The notes under the pieces are model-generated. The model was not told the DNA's origin, searched no databases, and was given only the letters and a program-made list of their open reading frames with translations. A program made the position numbers and the translations under genes. This document shows positions 1 through 6,594 of a stretch of 7,897 nt of DNA, piece after piece (the stretch's first letter is position 1; the number at the start of each line of letters is the position of its first letter). The DNA comes from an uncultured Bacillaceae bacterium (GTDB taxonomy: Bacteria; Bacillota; Bacilli; Bacillales; Amphibacillaceae), in assembly GCA_945639745.1 (NCBI GenBank), contig CALZEK010000057.1, positions 1-7,897 on the forward strand. The letters run 5' to 3'.

Positions 1-169
1 GGCCATAACGAACATTTAATATATCCGCTTCAACCACCACCATGTTCTCGTTGGCTAAAGCAACTATTGCTCCAAACGTTAATGTAATCATTAATAAGAA
101 CAGCCCAATAAAGATACTTTTATTAGGTAATATTTTTTTTAGTTTTTCTGAAATAATCTTGGAAGACAT
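1..169 (-). CDS. Partial exported SH3b-domain protein, probably a cell-wall amidase (N-terminus only)
   Basis: The minus strand reads 56 codons from an ATG at 169 and runs off the window edge, so only the N-terminus is visible. Residues 1-17 are polar and lysine-rich. Residues 18-39 are a hydrophobic stretch ending in ALA, which fits a signal peptide or signal anchor. Export follows from this. Residues about 44-56 (VVVEADILNVRYG) match the start of a bacterial SH3b (SH3_3) domain, whose first strand typically reads LNVRxGP. The start is supported by GGAGG about eight bases upstream. In related Bacillota an SH3b-containing N-acetylmuramoyl-L-alanine amidase often lies next to hisS, so that is my inferred product. 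The catalytic domain lies outside the window, so another SH3b wall protein is possible. The gene is transcribed away from hisS. Confidence 0.6.
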   Translation of the reverse strand, partial: MSSKIISEKLKKILPNKSIFIGLFLLMITLTFGAIVALANENMVVVEADILNVRYG

Positions 170-246
170 CTTTGACGCCTCCGCCCCTACCCTGTACGCG
201 CGTATTCTAATGCATTAACCCAACCATCCATTAATTTGATAATACA

Positions 247-275
247 ATTACAAGACCAGTTGTGAAATAACACAA
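247..275 (-). promoter_or_regulatory. Possible promoter of the divergent wall-protein gene, overlapping an inverted repeat
   Basis: On the minus strand TTGTGT (275-270) and TGTAAT (252-247) are 17 bases apart, an acceptable but weak sigma-A promoter pointing at the gene that starts at 169. The -35 overlaps a short inverted repeat, TTGTG-6 bases-CACAA, at 260-275, which could be an operator. The repeat is two bases tighter than a Rex site and does not fit an Fnr or Crp box, so no regulator is proposed. Confidence 0.35.
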
Positions 276-281
276 ATTCTT

Positions 282-310
282 TTGACTTTTACGACTTAAT
301 TTAGTAAAGT
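282..310 (+). promoter_or_regulatory. Sigma-A promoter of the hisS-aspS-nfo operon
   Basis: TTGACT at 282-287 (5 of 6 to consensus) is followed after exactly 17 bases by TAAAGT at 305-310 (4 of 6). Transcription should begin near 317, about 25 bases before Stem I of the T-box, which is the expected arrangement. The promoter lies back to back with the weaker minus-strand promoter. Confidence 0.7.
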
Positions 311-340
311 TAATCTTACTAAATCATGAATATAATTACC

Positions 341-565
341 AATGAGAGAAAAAGTAATTTTATAATCTATTTACAGAGAAGGTTTTAAAAGTTGAGAGAA
401 ACCAATAGACGGTAAAATGAAAGACATTCTTGAGGTATGGCAGAAAATCTGTCACGTTAAAGGCGTTAACGAAGAGGGAATAATTTTATTCCAAACAAAG
501 GTGGTACCACGTGCCGTTATCTATTAAATAACACGTCCTTATTCGAAAGAATAAGGACTTTTTTT
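341..565 (+). promoter_or_regulatory. T-box riboswitch controlling hisS-aspS-nfo, specifier GAC (Asp)
   Basis: This leader senses uncharged tRNA and lets transcription continue when the tRNA is not aminoacylated. Stem I is clear: ATTTTA 357-362 pairs with TAAAAT 413-418, CTATT 367-371 with AATAG 404-408, and GGTTT 381-385 with AAACC 399-403, capped by a loop starting GTTG (391-394, the GNUG motif). The specifier loop has AGTA on the 5' side (353-356) and GAAA-GAC-ATTCTTGAG on the 3' side (419-434), so the specifier is GAC, an aspartate codon. Further hairpins are CGTTAA/TTAACG (455-460/466-471) and GGAATA/TATTCC (477-482/487-492). The antiterminator pairs AAGG 498-501 with CCTT 537-540 and ACGTG 509-513 with CACGT 532-536, leaving the bulge TGGTACC (502-508) that binds the tRNA acceptor end. 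It shares bases 535-540 with the terminator, so the two folds exclude each other. The aspartate call fits aspS in the operon; a histidine codon CAT overlaps at 425-427. Confidence 0.93.
535..565 (+). terminator. T-box intrinsic terminator upstream of hisS
   Basis: A perfect 10-bp stem (GTCCTTATTC 535-544 with GAATAAGGAC 549-558) closes a GAAA tetraloop and is followed by seven T residues (559-565). This is the off-state of the T-box. Its 5' arm contains the CCTT that the antiterminator uses when uncharged tRNA is bound. Confidence 0.93.
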
Positions 566-602
566 ATTGAAACTTTTAAAGAAAACTGAAAGGAAGTCAG
601 AG

Positions 603-1910
603 ATGAAATATCAAAAGATCAGAGGAACTGCAGATTTTTTACCTGAAGTGACTAATAAATGGCAATATGTAGAAGCTAAAATAGAAGATATGCTAAAAAA
701 ATATTATTTTCAAGAAATTCGTTTACCAATATTTGAGCAATTTGAATTATTTGCGCGAGGTGTAGGTGAAACGAGTGATATTGTATCAAAAGAGATGTAC
801 GATTTTCACGATAAGGGTGATCGTCATTTAGCCTTACGCCCAGAAGGAACTGCGGGTGTTGTTCGAGCATATGTAGAAAATAAAATATTCGGACCTGAGC
901 ACCACAAACCAGTTAAGTATTACTACAATGGACCAATGTTTCGTTTTGAGCGTCCACAAAGTGGTCGTATGCGTCAATTTCACCAAATTGGTGTTGAGGT
1001 ATATGGAACAACGAATCCTGCAATTGATGTGGAGACAATGCATCTAGCTATGGAAATTTTCAAAAGTTTTGGTATTAAAGATTTATCACTTGTGATCAAC
1101 TCACTGGGTAATACAGAGTCACGTATAGCTTATCGTGAGGCTTTGATTGCTTATTTAGAACCGCACTTTGATGAATTGAGTGAGGACTCACAACAAAGAT
1201 TGCATAAAAATCCATTGCGTGTACTAGATAGTAAAGATAGAAAAGATAAAGAAATTGTAAAAGATGCACCCTCTGTCTTAGAGTATCTGGATGAAGCATC
1301 TACAAAACACTTTGAAGAAGTGAAAGAGATGTTAGATTATCTTGAAGTCCCATATGAAATCGATACGAATATGGTTCGAGGCTTAGATTACTATAATGAT
1401 ACGATTTTTGAAGTGATCACAAATGATCCAGATTTTGGCGCGAATACGACAATTTGTGCTGGTGGACGTTATGATGGATTAGTTGAGCAGGTAGGTGGTC
1501 CAGAAACACCTGGTTTTGGATTTGCGATTGGTTTAGAACGTCTTGTTATGTTACTAGAGGCTGCAAACTTTGAATTCCCTAACTTAACGGAATTAGATGC
1601 ATTTATCGTGACAATCGGTGATGAAGTTAATACGGAAGCGCTGAAAATAGTTACTGAGTTAAGAAAACATGGGTTAATTGTTGAGCGTGAATTTGTTGGA
1701 CGTAAACCCGGTAGCCAATTCAAAACTGCTGATAAGCTAAATGCCAAAGTTGTTTTTACATTAGGCGGTATGGAGTTAGAAAACCGAAATATCAACATGA
1801 AATTACTTGAAACAGGCAACCAAACAAAAATTCAATTAGACGATATATACAGTGATAACTTTAAAGAGATTTATGAAGCAGAAATTAAAAAATTAATGAG
1901 TGGAGAATAA
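603..1910 (+). CDS. hisS: Histidyl-tRNA synthetase
   Basis: This cytoplasmic class II synthetase joins histidine to tRNA-His using ATP. The 435-residue product has the normal length for the family. Visible in order are class II motif 1 around residues 40-66, the RPEGT loop (79-83), motif 2 with FRFERPQSGRMRQFHQ (113-128, catalytic R114), the HisRS-specific histidine-A box RGLDYY (259-264, with R259), and motif 3 PGFGFAIGLERL (303-314). A C-terminal anticodon-binding domain spans about 331-427. The ATG at 603 is preferred because AAGGAAG (590-596) sits six bases upstream and the protein then begins MKYQKIRGTADF like its homologues. The frame stays open back to a TTG at 567, but that would start at the base of the T-box terminator. 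The gene is first in the operon and three bases separate it from aspS. Confidence 0.97.
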   Translation: MKYQKIRGTADFLPEVTNKWQYVEAKIEDMLKKYYFQEIRLPIFEQFELFARGVGETSDIVSKEMYDFHDKGDRHLALRPEGTAGVVRAYVENKIFGPEHHKPVKYYYNGPMFRFERPQSGRMRQFHQIGVEVYGTTNPAIDVETMHLAMEIFKSFGIKDLSLVINSLGNTESRIAYREALIAYLEPHFDELSEDSQQRLHKNPLRVLDSKDRKDKEIVKDAPSVLEYLDEASTKHFEEVKEMLDYLEVPYEIDTNMVRGLDYYNDTIFEVITNDPDFGANTTICAGGRYDGLVEQVGGPETPGFGFAIGLERLVMLLEAANFEFPNLTELDAFIVTIGDEVNTEALKIVTELRKHGLIVEREFVGRKPGSQFKTADKLNAKVVFTLGGMELENRNINMKLLETGNQTKIQLDDIYSDNFKEIYEAEIKKLMSGE

Positions 1911-1913
1911 AAT

Positions 1914-3701
1914 ATGACTAGAACAAACTATTGTGGCCAAGTAACAAAAGATAACTTAGGCCAATCCGTAAAATTAAATGGTTGGGTACAAAAACGACGT
2001 GACTTAGGTGGAATGATTTTTATTGATCTGAGAGATACAACAGGTATCGTTCAAGTTGTATTTAATGGCGAGGTTGAGAAAGAATTACTAGAGATTGCGG
2101 AAACTTTACGTGCTGAATATGTCGTTGAGATTGAAGGGAACGTTGTCGAACGTATGGAGGGGCAAGTTAATGCAAATATGGCAACAGGTGAAATCGAGAT
2201 TGTAGCAACAGGCCTAAAAGTGATTAACGAATCTAAAACACCAGCATTTGAAATTAAAGATAGCTTAAATGTTTCAGATGACATCCGTATGAAATATCGT
2301 TACTTGGACTTGCGTCGTACACGTATGCAAGAAAACATGAAAATTAGACACAACACGAAAAGAGCTATCCGTAACTTTTTAGATAACGAAAACTTTATTG
2401 ATATTGAAACACCTTATCTAACGAAGTCTACACCTGAAGGAGCTCGTGACTACTTAGTCCCTTCACGTGTTCATCCTGGTGAGTTCTTTGCCTTACCGCA
2501 ATCACCACAATTATTTAAGCAATTATTAATGGGTTCAGGTTTTGACCGCTACTATCAAATTGTTCGTTGTTTCCGTGACGAAGATTTACGAGGAGACCGT
2601 CAACCAGAATTTACGCAAGTGGACATCGAAACAAGCTTCTTAAGTGAAGAGGAAATCCGTCAAGGAACTGAAAATATGTTAAAACATGTTGTAAAAGAAG
2701 TAAAAGGGATTGAGATTACGGATGCTTTCCCAATCATCAAATACGATGACGCTATGGAGAAATACGGTAGCGACAAACCAGACATTCGTTTTGAAATGTA
2801 TTTAAATGATGTGAGTTCAATTGTAACGGAAACAGATTTCCGAGTCTTTACTTCTGCTGTAGAAAATGGTGGAGTCGTTAAGGGAATCACTGTTAAAGGT
2901 GGAACAGATCAATTTACACGTAAACAAATTGATGGATTAGAAGAAATAGCGAAGACTCATGGTGCTAAAGGCTTAGCATGGATTAAAGCCACAGATGAAG
3001 GATTAACAGGCCCTATTTCAAAATTCTTTGAAGATGAAGCATTAGCTTCTAACTTACTTGATGGAATGGGTGCTGAAGAAGGTGACTTAATGCTATTTGT
3101 TGCAGATGAAGCTAAAGTAGCATTTGATGCTTTAGGAGCGTTACGTGTTCATTTAGGTAAAGAGTTAGAGTTATACAATCCAGAAGAATTAGCATTTATC
3201 TGGGTAATCGACTGGCCTTTACTAGAGTTTGACGAAGAAGCAGATCGTTATGTAGCAGCTCACCATCCGTTTACTCGTCCAAAAGATGAAGATGTAGACA
3301 AATTACTAGAAAACCCAACAGAAGTATACGCTCAAGCGTACGATATCGTATTAAATGGTTATGAAATTGGTGGAGGTTCATTACGTATCCACGAAAAAGA
3401 ACTACAAAGTAACATGTTTAAAACGTTAGGTTTCACTCAAGAAGAAGCAGAAGCACAATTTGGTTTCTTATTAGATGCATTTGAATATGGTTTCCCACCT
3501 CATGGAGGAATTGCTTTAGGTCTTGATCGCTTAGTGATGTTGTTAGCGAATGAGCCAAACATCCGTGAAGTTATTGCGTTCCCTAAAAATGGTCGTGCAG
3601 CCGACCCGCTTACAAATGCTCCTACAACAGTATCTGCTGACCAGTTAGTCGAGCTGTCATTATCTATTTTAGATATCAAAAAAGAAACGGAAGAAAAATA
3701 A
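1914..3701 (+). CDS. aspS: Aspartyl-tRNA synthetase
   Basis: This class II synthetase charges tRNA-Asp with aspartate in the cytoplasm. At 595 residues it has the usual bacterial length, including the bacterial GAD insertion. Residues 1 to about 105 form the OB-fold anticodon-binding domain, with [19 protein letters not shown] at 23-41. The catalytic core shows motif 1 ending near P167, the flipping loop STPEGARDY (172-180), the aspartate pocket [12 protein letters not shown] (192-203), motif 2 [19 protein letters not shown] (217-235, R221) and motif 3 [10 protein letters not shown] (531-540, R539). The GAD domain lies at about 290-415. Leu31 is the residue I associate with enzymes specific for tRNA-Asp rather than also charging tRNA-Asn; this is family knowledge and not proof. 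GGAG at 1902-1905 overlaps the end of hisS, and only three bases separate the genes, so translation is probably coupled. Expression should follow the upstream T-box. Confidence 0.97.
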   Translation: MTRTNYCGQVTKDNLGQSVKLNGWVQKRRDLGGMIFIDLRDTTGIVQVVFNGEVEKELLEIAETLRAEYVVEIEGNVVERMEGQVNANMATGEIEIVATGLKVINESKTPAFEIKDSLNVSDDIRMKYRYLDLRRTRMQENMKIRHNTKRAIRNFLDNENFIDIETPYLTKSTPEGARDYLVPSRVHPGEFFALPQSPQLFKQLLMGSGFDRYYQIVRCFRDEDLRGDRQPEFTQVDIETSFLSEEEIRQGTENMLKHVVKEVKGIEITDAFPIIKYDDAMEKYGSDKPDIRFEMYLNDVSSIVTETDFRVFTSAVENGGVVKGITVKGGTDQFTRKQIDGLEEIAKTHGAKGLAWIKATDEGLTGPISKFFEDEALASNLLDGMGAEEGDLMLFVADEAKVAFDALGALRVHLGKELELYNPEELAFIWVIDWPLLEFDEEADRYVAAHHPFTRPKDEDVDKLLENPTEVYAQAYDIVLNGYEIGGGSLRIHEKELQSNMFKTLGFTQEEAEAQFGFLLDAFEYGFPPHGGIALGLDRLVMLLANEPNIREVIAFPKNGRAADPLTNAPTTVSADQLVELSLSILDIKKETEEK

Positions 3702-3728
3702 TACGACAATAGAGGAGAGAGAATACAA

Positions 3729-4640
3729 ATGGTTTTATTAGGTTCACACGTTAGTATGTCCGCTCCGCATTCAGTATTAGGATCTGTAAAAGAAGCGATT
3801 AGCTATAATGCAAATACGTTTATGATTTATACAGGTGCACCACAAAATACGCGTAGACGTGCTATTGATACGCTAAAAATTGACGAAGCAAAGGCGTTAA
3901 TGGCTGAACATGGATTGGATATGAAAGATACGGTCATCCATGCACCATATATTGTCAATTTAGGCAACACATTTAAGCCGGACAATTTTGAATTTGCTAT
4001 CGAATTTATGACAGAGGAAATTAGGCGAGCGGATGCGATTGGTGCAGCTCAAATGACCATGCATCCAGGGGCTCACGTAGGTGCAGGCCCAGAAGCAGCA
4101 ATCGATAAAATTGCTGAAGGACTAAACCGCATCTTAACGAAAGAGCAAAATGTTCAAATAGCACTAGAAACAATGGCTGGAAAAGGGACAGAGATTGGTC
4201 GTAGTTTTGAGGAACTTGCTCAAATTATTGAGCGGGTAGACCTATGCGAAAAATTATCGGTCACATTAGATACATGCCACATACATGATGCAGGCTATCC
4301 TGTTCGAGATGATTTTGATTTTGTGTTAGAAGAGTTTGATCGAATTATCGGTTTAGACCGCTTAAAAGTCATCCATGTCAATGATTCTAAAAATCCACAA
4401 GGGGCTGCAAAAGACCGTCACGAAAATATTGGTTTTGGTGAAATTGGCTTCGATGCATTGAATGCGATAATTCATCATCCAAAACTAGCTCATTTACCTA
4501 AAATCTTAGAAACACCTTTTGTAGGGGAAGATAAAAAGAATAAAAAAGCTCCTTATCTGTATGAAATAGATATGCTTAAAAAACAAACTTTCAACCCCCA
4601 TTTACTCGAAAACATTCTAAATGACACAGGCATAGAATAA
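3729..4640 (+). CDS. nfo: Endonuclease IV (AP endonuclease, family 2)
   Basis: This is a zinc-dependent DNA repair nuclease. It cuts the backbone 5' to abasic sites and removes blocked 3' ends during base excision repair. The 303-residue protein shows the family signatures GSHVS (5-9), HAPY (71-74), MHPGAH (111-116), [13 protein letters not shown] (145-157), [12 protein letters not shown] (180-191), [20 protein letters not shown] (216-235) and ILETPF (259-264). All nine metal ligands expected from the E. coli enzyme are present: H71, H112, E147, D181, H184, H216, D229, H231 and E261. The enzyme should be active. AGGAGA (3713-3718) lies ten bases before the ATG, and only 27 bases separate the gene from aspS. 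No promoter or terminator is visible between them, so nfo appears to be the last gene of the T-box operon. Confidence 0.96.
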   Translation: MVLLGSHVSMSAPHSVLGSVKEAISYNANTFMIYTGAPQNTRRRAIDTLKIDEAKALMAEHGLDMKDTVIHAPYIVNLGNTFKPDNFEFAIEFMTEEIRRADAIGAAQMTMHPGAHVGAGPEAAIDKIAEGLNRILTKEQNVQIALETMAGKGTEIGRSFEELAQIIERVDLCEKLSVTLDTCHIHDAGYPVRDDFDFVLEEFDRIIGLDRLKVIHVNDSKNPQGAAKDRHENIGFGEIGFDALNAIIHHPKLAHLPKILETPFVGEDKKNKKAPYLYEIDMLKKQTFNPHLLENILNDTGIE

Positions 4641-4650
4641 TTAAATTAAA

Positions 4651-4690
4651 AGAAGTATGGATAGTTTATCGACTATTTATGCTTCTTTTT
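4651..4690 (+). terminator. Intrinsic terminator closing hisS-aspS-nfo
   Basis: AGAAGTATGGATAGT (4651-4665) pairs with ACTATTTATGCTTCT (4672-4686) over 15 positions, including three G-T wobbles, around a six-base loop. A T run ends at 4690. It starts ten bases after the nfo stop codon. Its T run overlaps the -35 of the next promoter. Confidence 0.85.
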
Positions 4691-4717
4691 GCATTTTAAA
4701 AGAACTTTCAGTACAAT
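4689..4717 (+). promoter_or_regulatory. Promoter of the ABC-F leader transcript
   Basis: TACAAT (4712-4717, 5 of 6) is a good -10. A weak -35, TTGCAT (4689-4694), lies exactly 17 bases upstream. Transcription should start near 4724, giving a leader of about 240 bases. That length fits an attenuated gene. The -35 overlaps the T tract of the nfo terminator. Confidence 0.65.
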
Positions 4718-4751
4718 AGAATTAATAATATTTGAGGGGAGAATCTCTATA

Positions 4752-4766
4752 GTGAACAATTTCTAA
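4752..4766 (+). CDS. Four-codon leader ORF (fMet-Asn-Asn-Phe)
   Basis: GTG AAC AAT TTC TAA follows GAGGGGAG (4734-4741), one of the strongest Shine-Dalgarno sequences in the window, at a spacing of 10 bases. A strong ribosome site in front of so small an ORF suggests that the act of translation, or a drug-stalled ribosome, is the regulatory signal. The stop codon overlaps AATAAC (4765-4770), which could pair imperfectly with the antiterminator region at about 4841-4848. The ORF is too short for coding statistics, so the call rests on position and ribosome site alone. Confidence 0.45.
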   Translation: MNNF

Positions 4767-4821
4767 TAACATCGTTGAATTGAAAATAAGCTTGACTCAT
4801 CTAGTTAAAAAAGGACTAATG

Positions 4822-4986
4822 ATGAGGCTTATTAAATGCGGTTTATTAGAAAATGAGTTCCTTCAAAATAAATGGGATACATTTTATGGAGTCATATTAA
4901 GTTTCGTAAAGACCGCATGCTTGTTTTCATGCGGTCTTTTTGTATGCAGACAGGAGTTTTTTTATGTTACAAATAAAGAATCTTAG
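4822..4986 (+). CDS. Possible second leader ORF (54 codons) crossing the terminator
   Basis: An ATG at 4822, or its tandem neighbour at 4819, follows AAGGA (4811-4815), which gives a good spacing of six bases for the second ATG. The start codon is inside the stem of the 5' hairpin and the Shine-Dalgarno is mostly in its loop, as in translation attenuators. The frame crosses the antiterminator and terminator and ends at 4986, out of frame with and overlapping the ABC-F gene. The peptide is rich in Cys and Phe towards its end, partly because the terminator encodes it. I recognise no family. It could be a leader peptide or chance. Confidence 0.25.
   Translation: MRLIKCGLLENEFLQNKWDTFYGVILSFVKTACLFSCGLFVCRQEFFYVTNKES
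4908..4941 (+). terminator. Attenuator terminator just upstream of the ABC-F gene
   Basis: AAAGACCGCATG (4908-4919) pairs perfectly with CATGCGGTCTTT (4928-4939) over 12 bp around an eight-base loop, with five T residues at 4937-4941. It ends only about ten bases before the AGGAG of the ABC-F gene, and its own promoter lies about 200 bases upstream. It therefore works as a premature terminator of the ABC-F transcript rather than as the end of another gene. Confidence 0.9.
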
Positions 4987-6490
4987 TATGTTTCACTTAT
5001 CTGATTTAACAGAGTTAATAAAGAATTTAGATTTTGTTGTGAATCCAGGCGAAAAAGTGGCGATTATAGGTGATGAAGGGACAGGAAAATCATCTTTGAT
5101 ACGTTATTTAAATCATGACAAGCTAGTCGAGGATTATGTATCAATTAATGCCGACTACGTTAATCATTTTGTTAGTGTAGGTTATCTACCTCAAATTCTC
5201 CCTGAAGCATTCAATAAAATCTCTGTTCAAGAATATATTTATCTTGGAGAAGATCCTAATTTTCTTCGCTATGACTTAATGTACAAATTAGCAAGTGAAC
5301 TTAATTTTTCTGTTGATAAAATGCATAGCCCTCAAATTATGCAGAGTTTATCAGGTGGTGAGAAGATTAAAGTTCAGCTCATAAAAATCTTAATGCAAGA
5401 TCCAGATTTACTTTTACTTGATGAACCGACAAATGATTTAGATTTGAACACAATGCTATGGTTAGAAAATTTTATAGTAGGAAGTCCATTAACAATAGTA
5501 TATGTATCACACGACGAAGAGTTTCTGAAAAAGACAGCAACCAAAATTATTCATTTAGAGCTATTGCACCAAAGAACTAAACCCAGAGCGACCGTAGAAA
5601 ACTTAAGATATGTAGATTATATTGAACAGAGAGAAAGTAAATTTCAGCATGAAGAAATGATAGCAAGGAAACAAAGGGAAGACTATAAGAAAAAGATGGA
5701 AAAACATCAACAAATTGAACGAAAGGTCCATCAAGATTTAAATAATACAAAAAATGATGCGATGGGTAGATTATTAAAGAAGAAAATGGCGTCCGTTAAA
5801 GCTACTGGTAAAAGATTTGAACGAGAGAAAATAGAATTTGTCGAGCTTCCAGTCACTGGAGATAAAATTCTAGTAAAATTTTTAAATATGAAAAAAATTG
5901 AATTAAATAAAACAATCTTGGATTGGCAGAATCATTCAATAAAGATAGAAAATAGAAATTTGATAAGTTCGATAGACATTCACATCAAAACTGGTGAAAA
6001 AATTGGAATCACTGGAGCAAATGGAGTCGGAAAAAGTACACTTTTAACGGAAATAAAGCAAGAATTAATAAAACGCAGTGATATACATGTAGGATTCATG
6101 CCTCAGAACTATACTAAAAATATTAACTTAACACAGACACCCATTGAATTTCTTACGCATTCGGGTGAAAGAGATGAAAAGACTCAAATCATGACTTACT
6201 TAGGTAGTTTACGGTACACAACAGAAGAAATGACTCATCGATTAAACCAATTATCTGGGGGTCAATTAGCCAAACTATGGCTTGCCAAATTTGATTTACA
6301 AGGTGTAAACATTTTGTTGTTAGATGAGCCAACACGAAATTTCTCACCAGTGTCGCAACCTGAATTATTAAGCTTATTCAAAAAATTCAAGGGTACGATT
6401 ATCAGTGTTTCGCATGATCGAGTTTTTTTAGATACGGTATGCGACAAAATATATGAACTAAATCCAACAAGATTAAAACGAATAAGATAA
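4964..6490 (+). CDS. ABC-F family ATPase, probable ribosomal protection protein
   Basis: The 508-residue protein has two ATPase domains and no membrane segment, the ABC-F plan; such proteins bind the ribosomal E site. Domain 1 has Walker A GDEGTGKSS (36-44), YLPQ (74-77), signature LSGGE (129-133), Walker B with DEPTND (153-158, catalytic E154) and SHD (182-184). A charged linker (about 205-300), with a predicted coiled coil at about 220-285, corresponds to the P-site tRNA interaction motif. Domain 2 has GANGVGKST (351-359), MPQ (379-381), LSGGQ (430-434), DEPTRN (454-459, E455) and SHD (483-485). The ATG at 4964 has AGGAG (4952-4956) seven bases upstream; an open TTG at 4940 lies inside the terminator. 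The attenuator leader suggests drug-inducible resistance, but I cannot assign it to a named subfamily such as Vga, Lsa, Msr or OptrA. A housekeeping role remains possible. It lies between housekeeping genes with its own promoter, which suggests an added gene. Confidence 0.88.
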   Translation: MLQIKNLSMFHLSDLTELIKNLDFVVNPGEKVAIIGDEGTGKSSLIRYLNHDKLVEDYVSINADYVNHFVSVGYLPQILPEAFNKISVQEYIYLGEDPNFLRYDLMYKLASELNFSVDKMHSPQIMQSLSGGEKIKVQLIKILMQDPDLLLLDEPTNDLDLNTMLWLENFIVGSPLTIVYVSHDEEFLKKTATKIIHLELLHQRTKPRATVENLRYVDYIEQRESKFQHEEMIARKQREDYKKKMEKHQQIERKVHQDLNNTKNDAMGRLLKKKMASVKATGKRFEREKIEFVELPVTGDKILVKFLNMKKIELNKTILDWQNHSIKIENRNLISSIDIHIKTGEKIGITGANGVGKSTLLTEIKQELIKRSDIHVGFMPQNYTKNINLTQTPIEFLTHSGERDEKTQIMTYLGSLRYTTEEMTHRLNQLSGGQLAKLWLAKFDLQGVNILLLDEPTRNFSPVSQPELLSLFKKFKGTIISVSHDRVFLDTVCDKIYELNPTRLKRIR

Positions 6491-6544
6491 GCCGATCATA
6501 CAGTTCTAGAGTCATTTCAATTCAAAGATATTCAAGGTTTGCTA

Positions 6545-6553
6545 TGTTATAAT
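6545..6553 (+). promoter_or_regulatory. Extended -10 promoter of miaA-hflX
   Basis: A consensus TATAAT (6548-6553) is preceded by TGT (6545-6547), forming an extended -10 element. No good -35 lies at 16-18 bases, which is acceptable for this promoter type. Transcription would start near 6560, about 35 bases before miaA. No clear intrinsic terminator follows the ABC-F gene, so read-through from it may add to expression. Confidence 0.65.
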
Positions 6554-6594
6554 AGGTTAGATGAAAATGCAGAAACAAGGAGAATTTTAGCGAT

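Larger units (their letters stand above)
4724..4963 (+). promoter_or_regulatory. Attenuator leader of the ABC-F gene
   Basis: The leader can adopt two exclusive folds. The 5' hairpin pairs AATAAGC 4785-4791 with GCTTATT 4827-4833, CTCAT 4796-4800 with ATGAG 4822-4826, and TAGT 4802-4805 with ACTA 4815-4818. Just after it, ATGCGGTTT (4836-4844) is complementary over nine positions (one wobble) to AGACCGCAT (4910-4918), the 5' arm of the terminator, and so can act as an antiterminator. A weaker hairpin around 4853-4895 would sit inside that long-range fold. A very short ORF with a strong Shine-Dalgarno lies near the 5' end. Ribosome-mediated attenuators with this plan are known for ABC-F resistance genes such as vmlR of Bacillus and lmo0919 of Listeria. 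Which drug or signal acts here cannot be read from the sequence. Confidence 0.75.

Noticed and set aside
260..275. Rex or Fnr/Crp binding site
   Set aside because: The outer half-sites look similar, but the spacing is two bases short of both the Rex and the Fnr/Crp consensus.
498..540. Specifier or bulge evidence for a purely His-specific T-box
   Set aside because: The standard register gives GAC, and the T after TGG in the bulge cannot pair with the C73 expected in tRNA-His.
567..602. Upstream TTG that would extend HisRS by 12 residues
   Set aside because: It sits at the end of the T-box terminator with no ribosome site. The ATG at 603 has AAGGAAG at good spacing and gives the family's usual N-terminus.
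1469..1819. Long minus-strand open frame inside hisS, and similar ones inside aspS and miaA
   Set aside because: They are antisense to well-conserved synthetase and transferase genes, have no ribosome sites and show no recognisable protein features.
4940..4963. TTG start that would add eight residues to the ABC-F protein
   Set aside because: It lies in the terminator T tract and lacks a ribosome site; the ATG at 4964 has AGGAG seven bases upstream.
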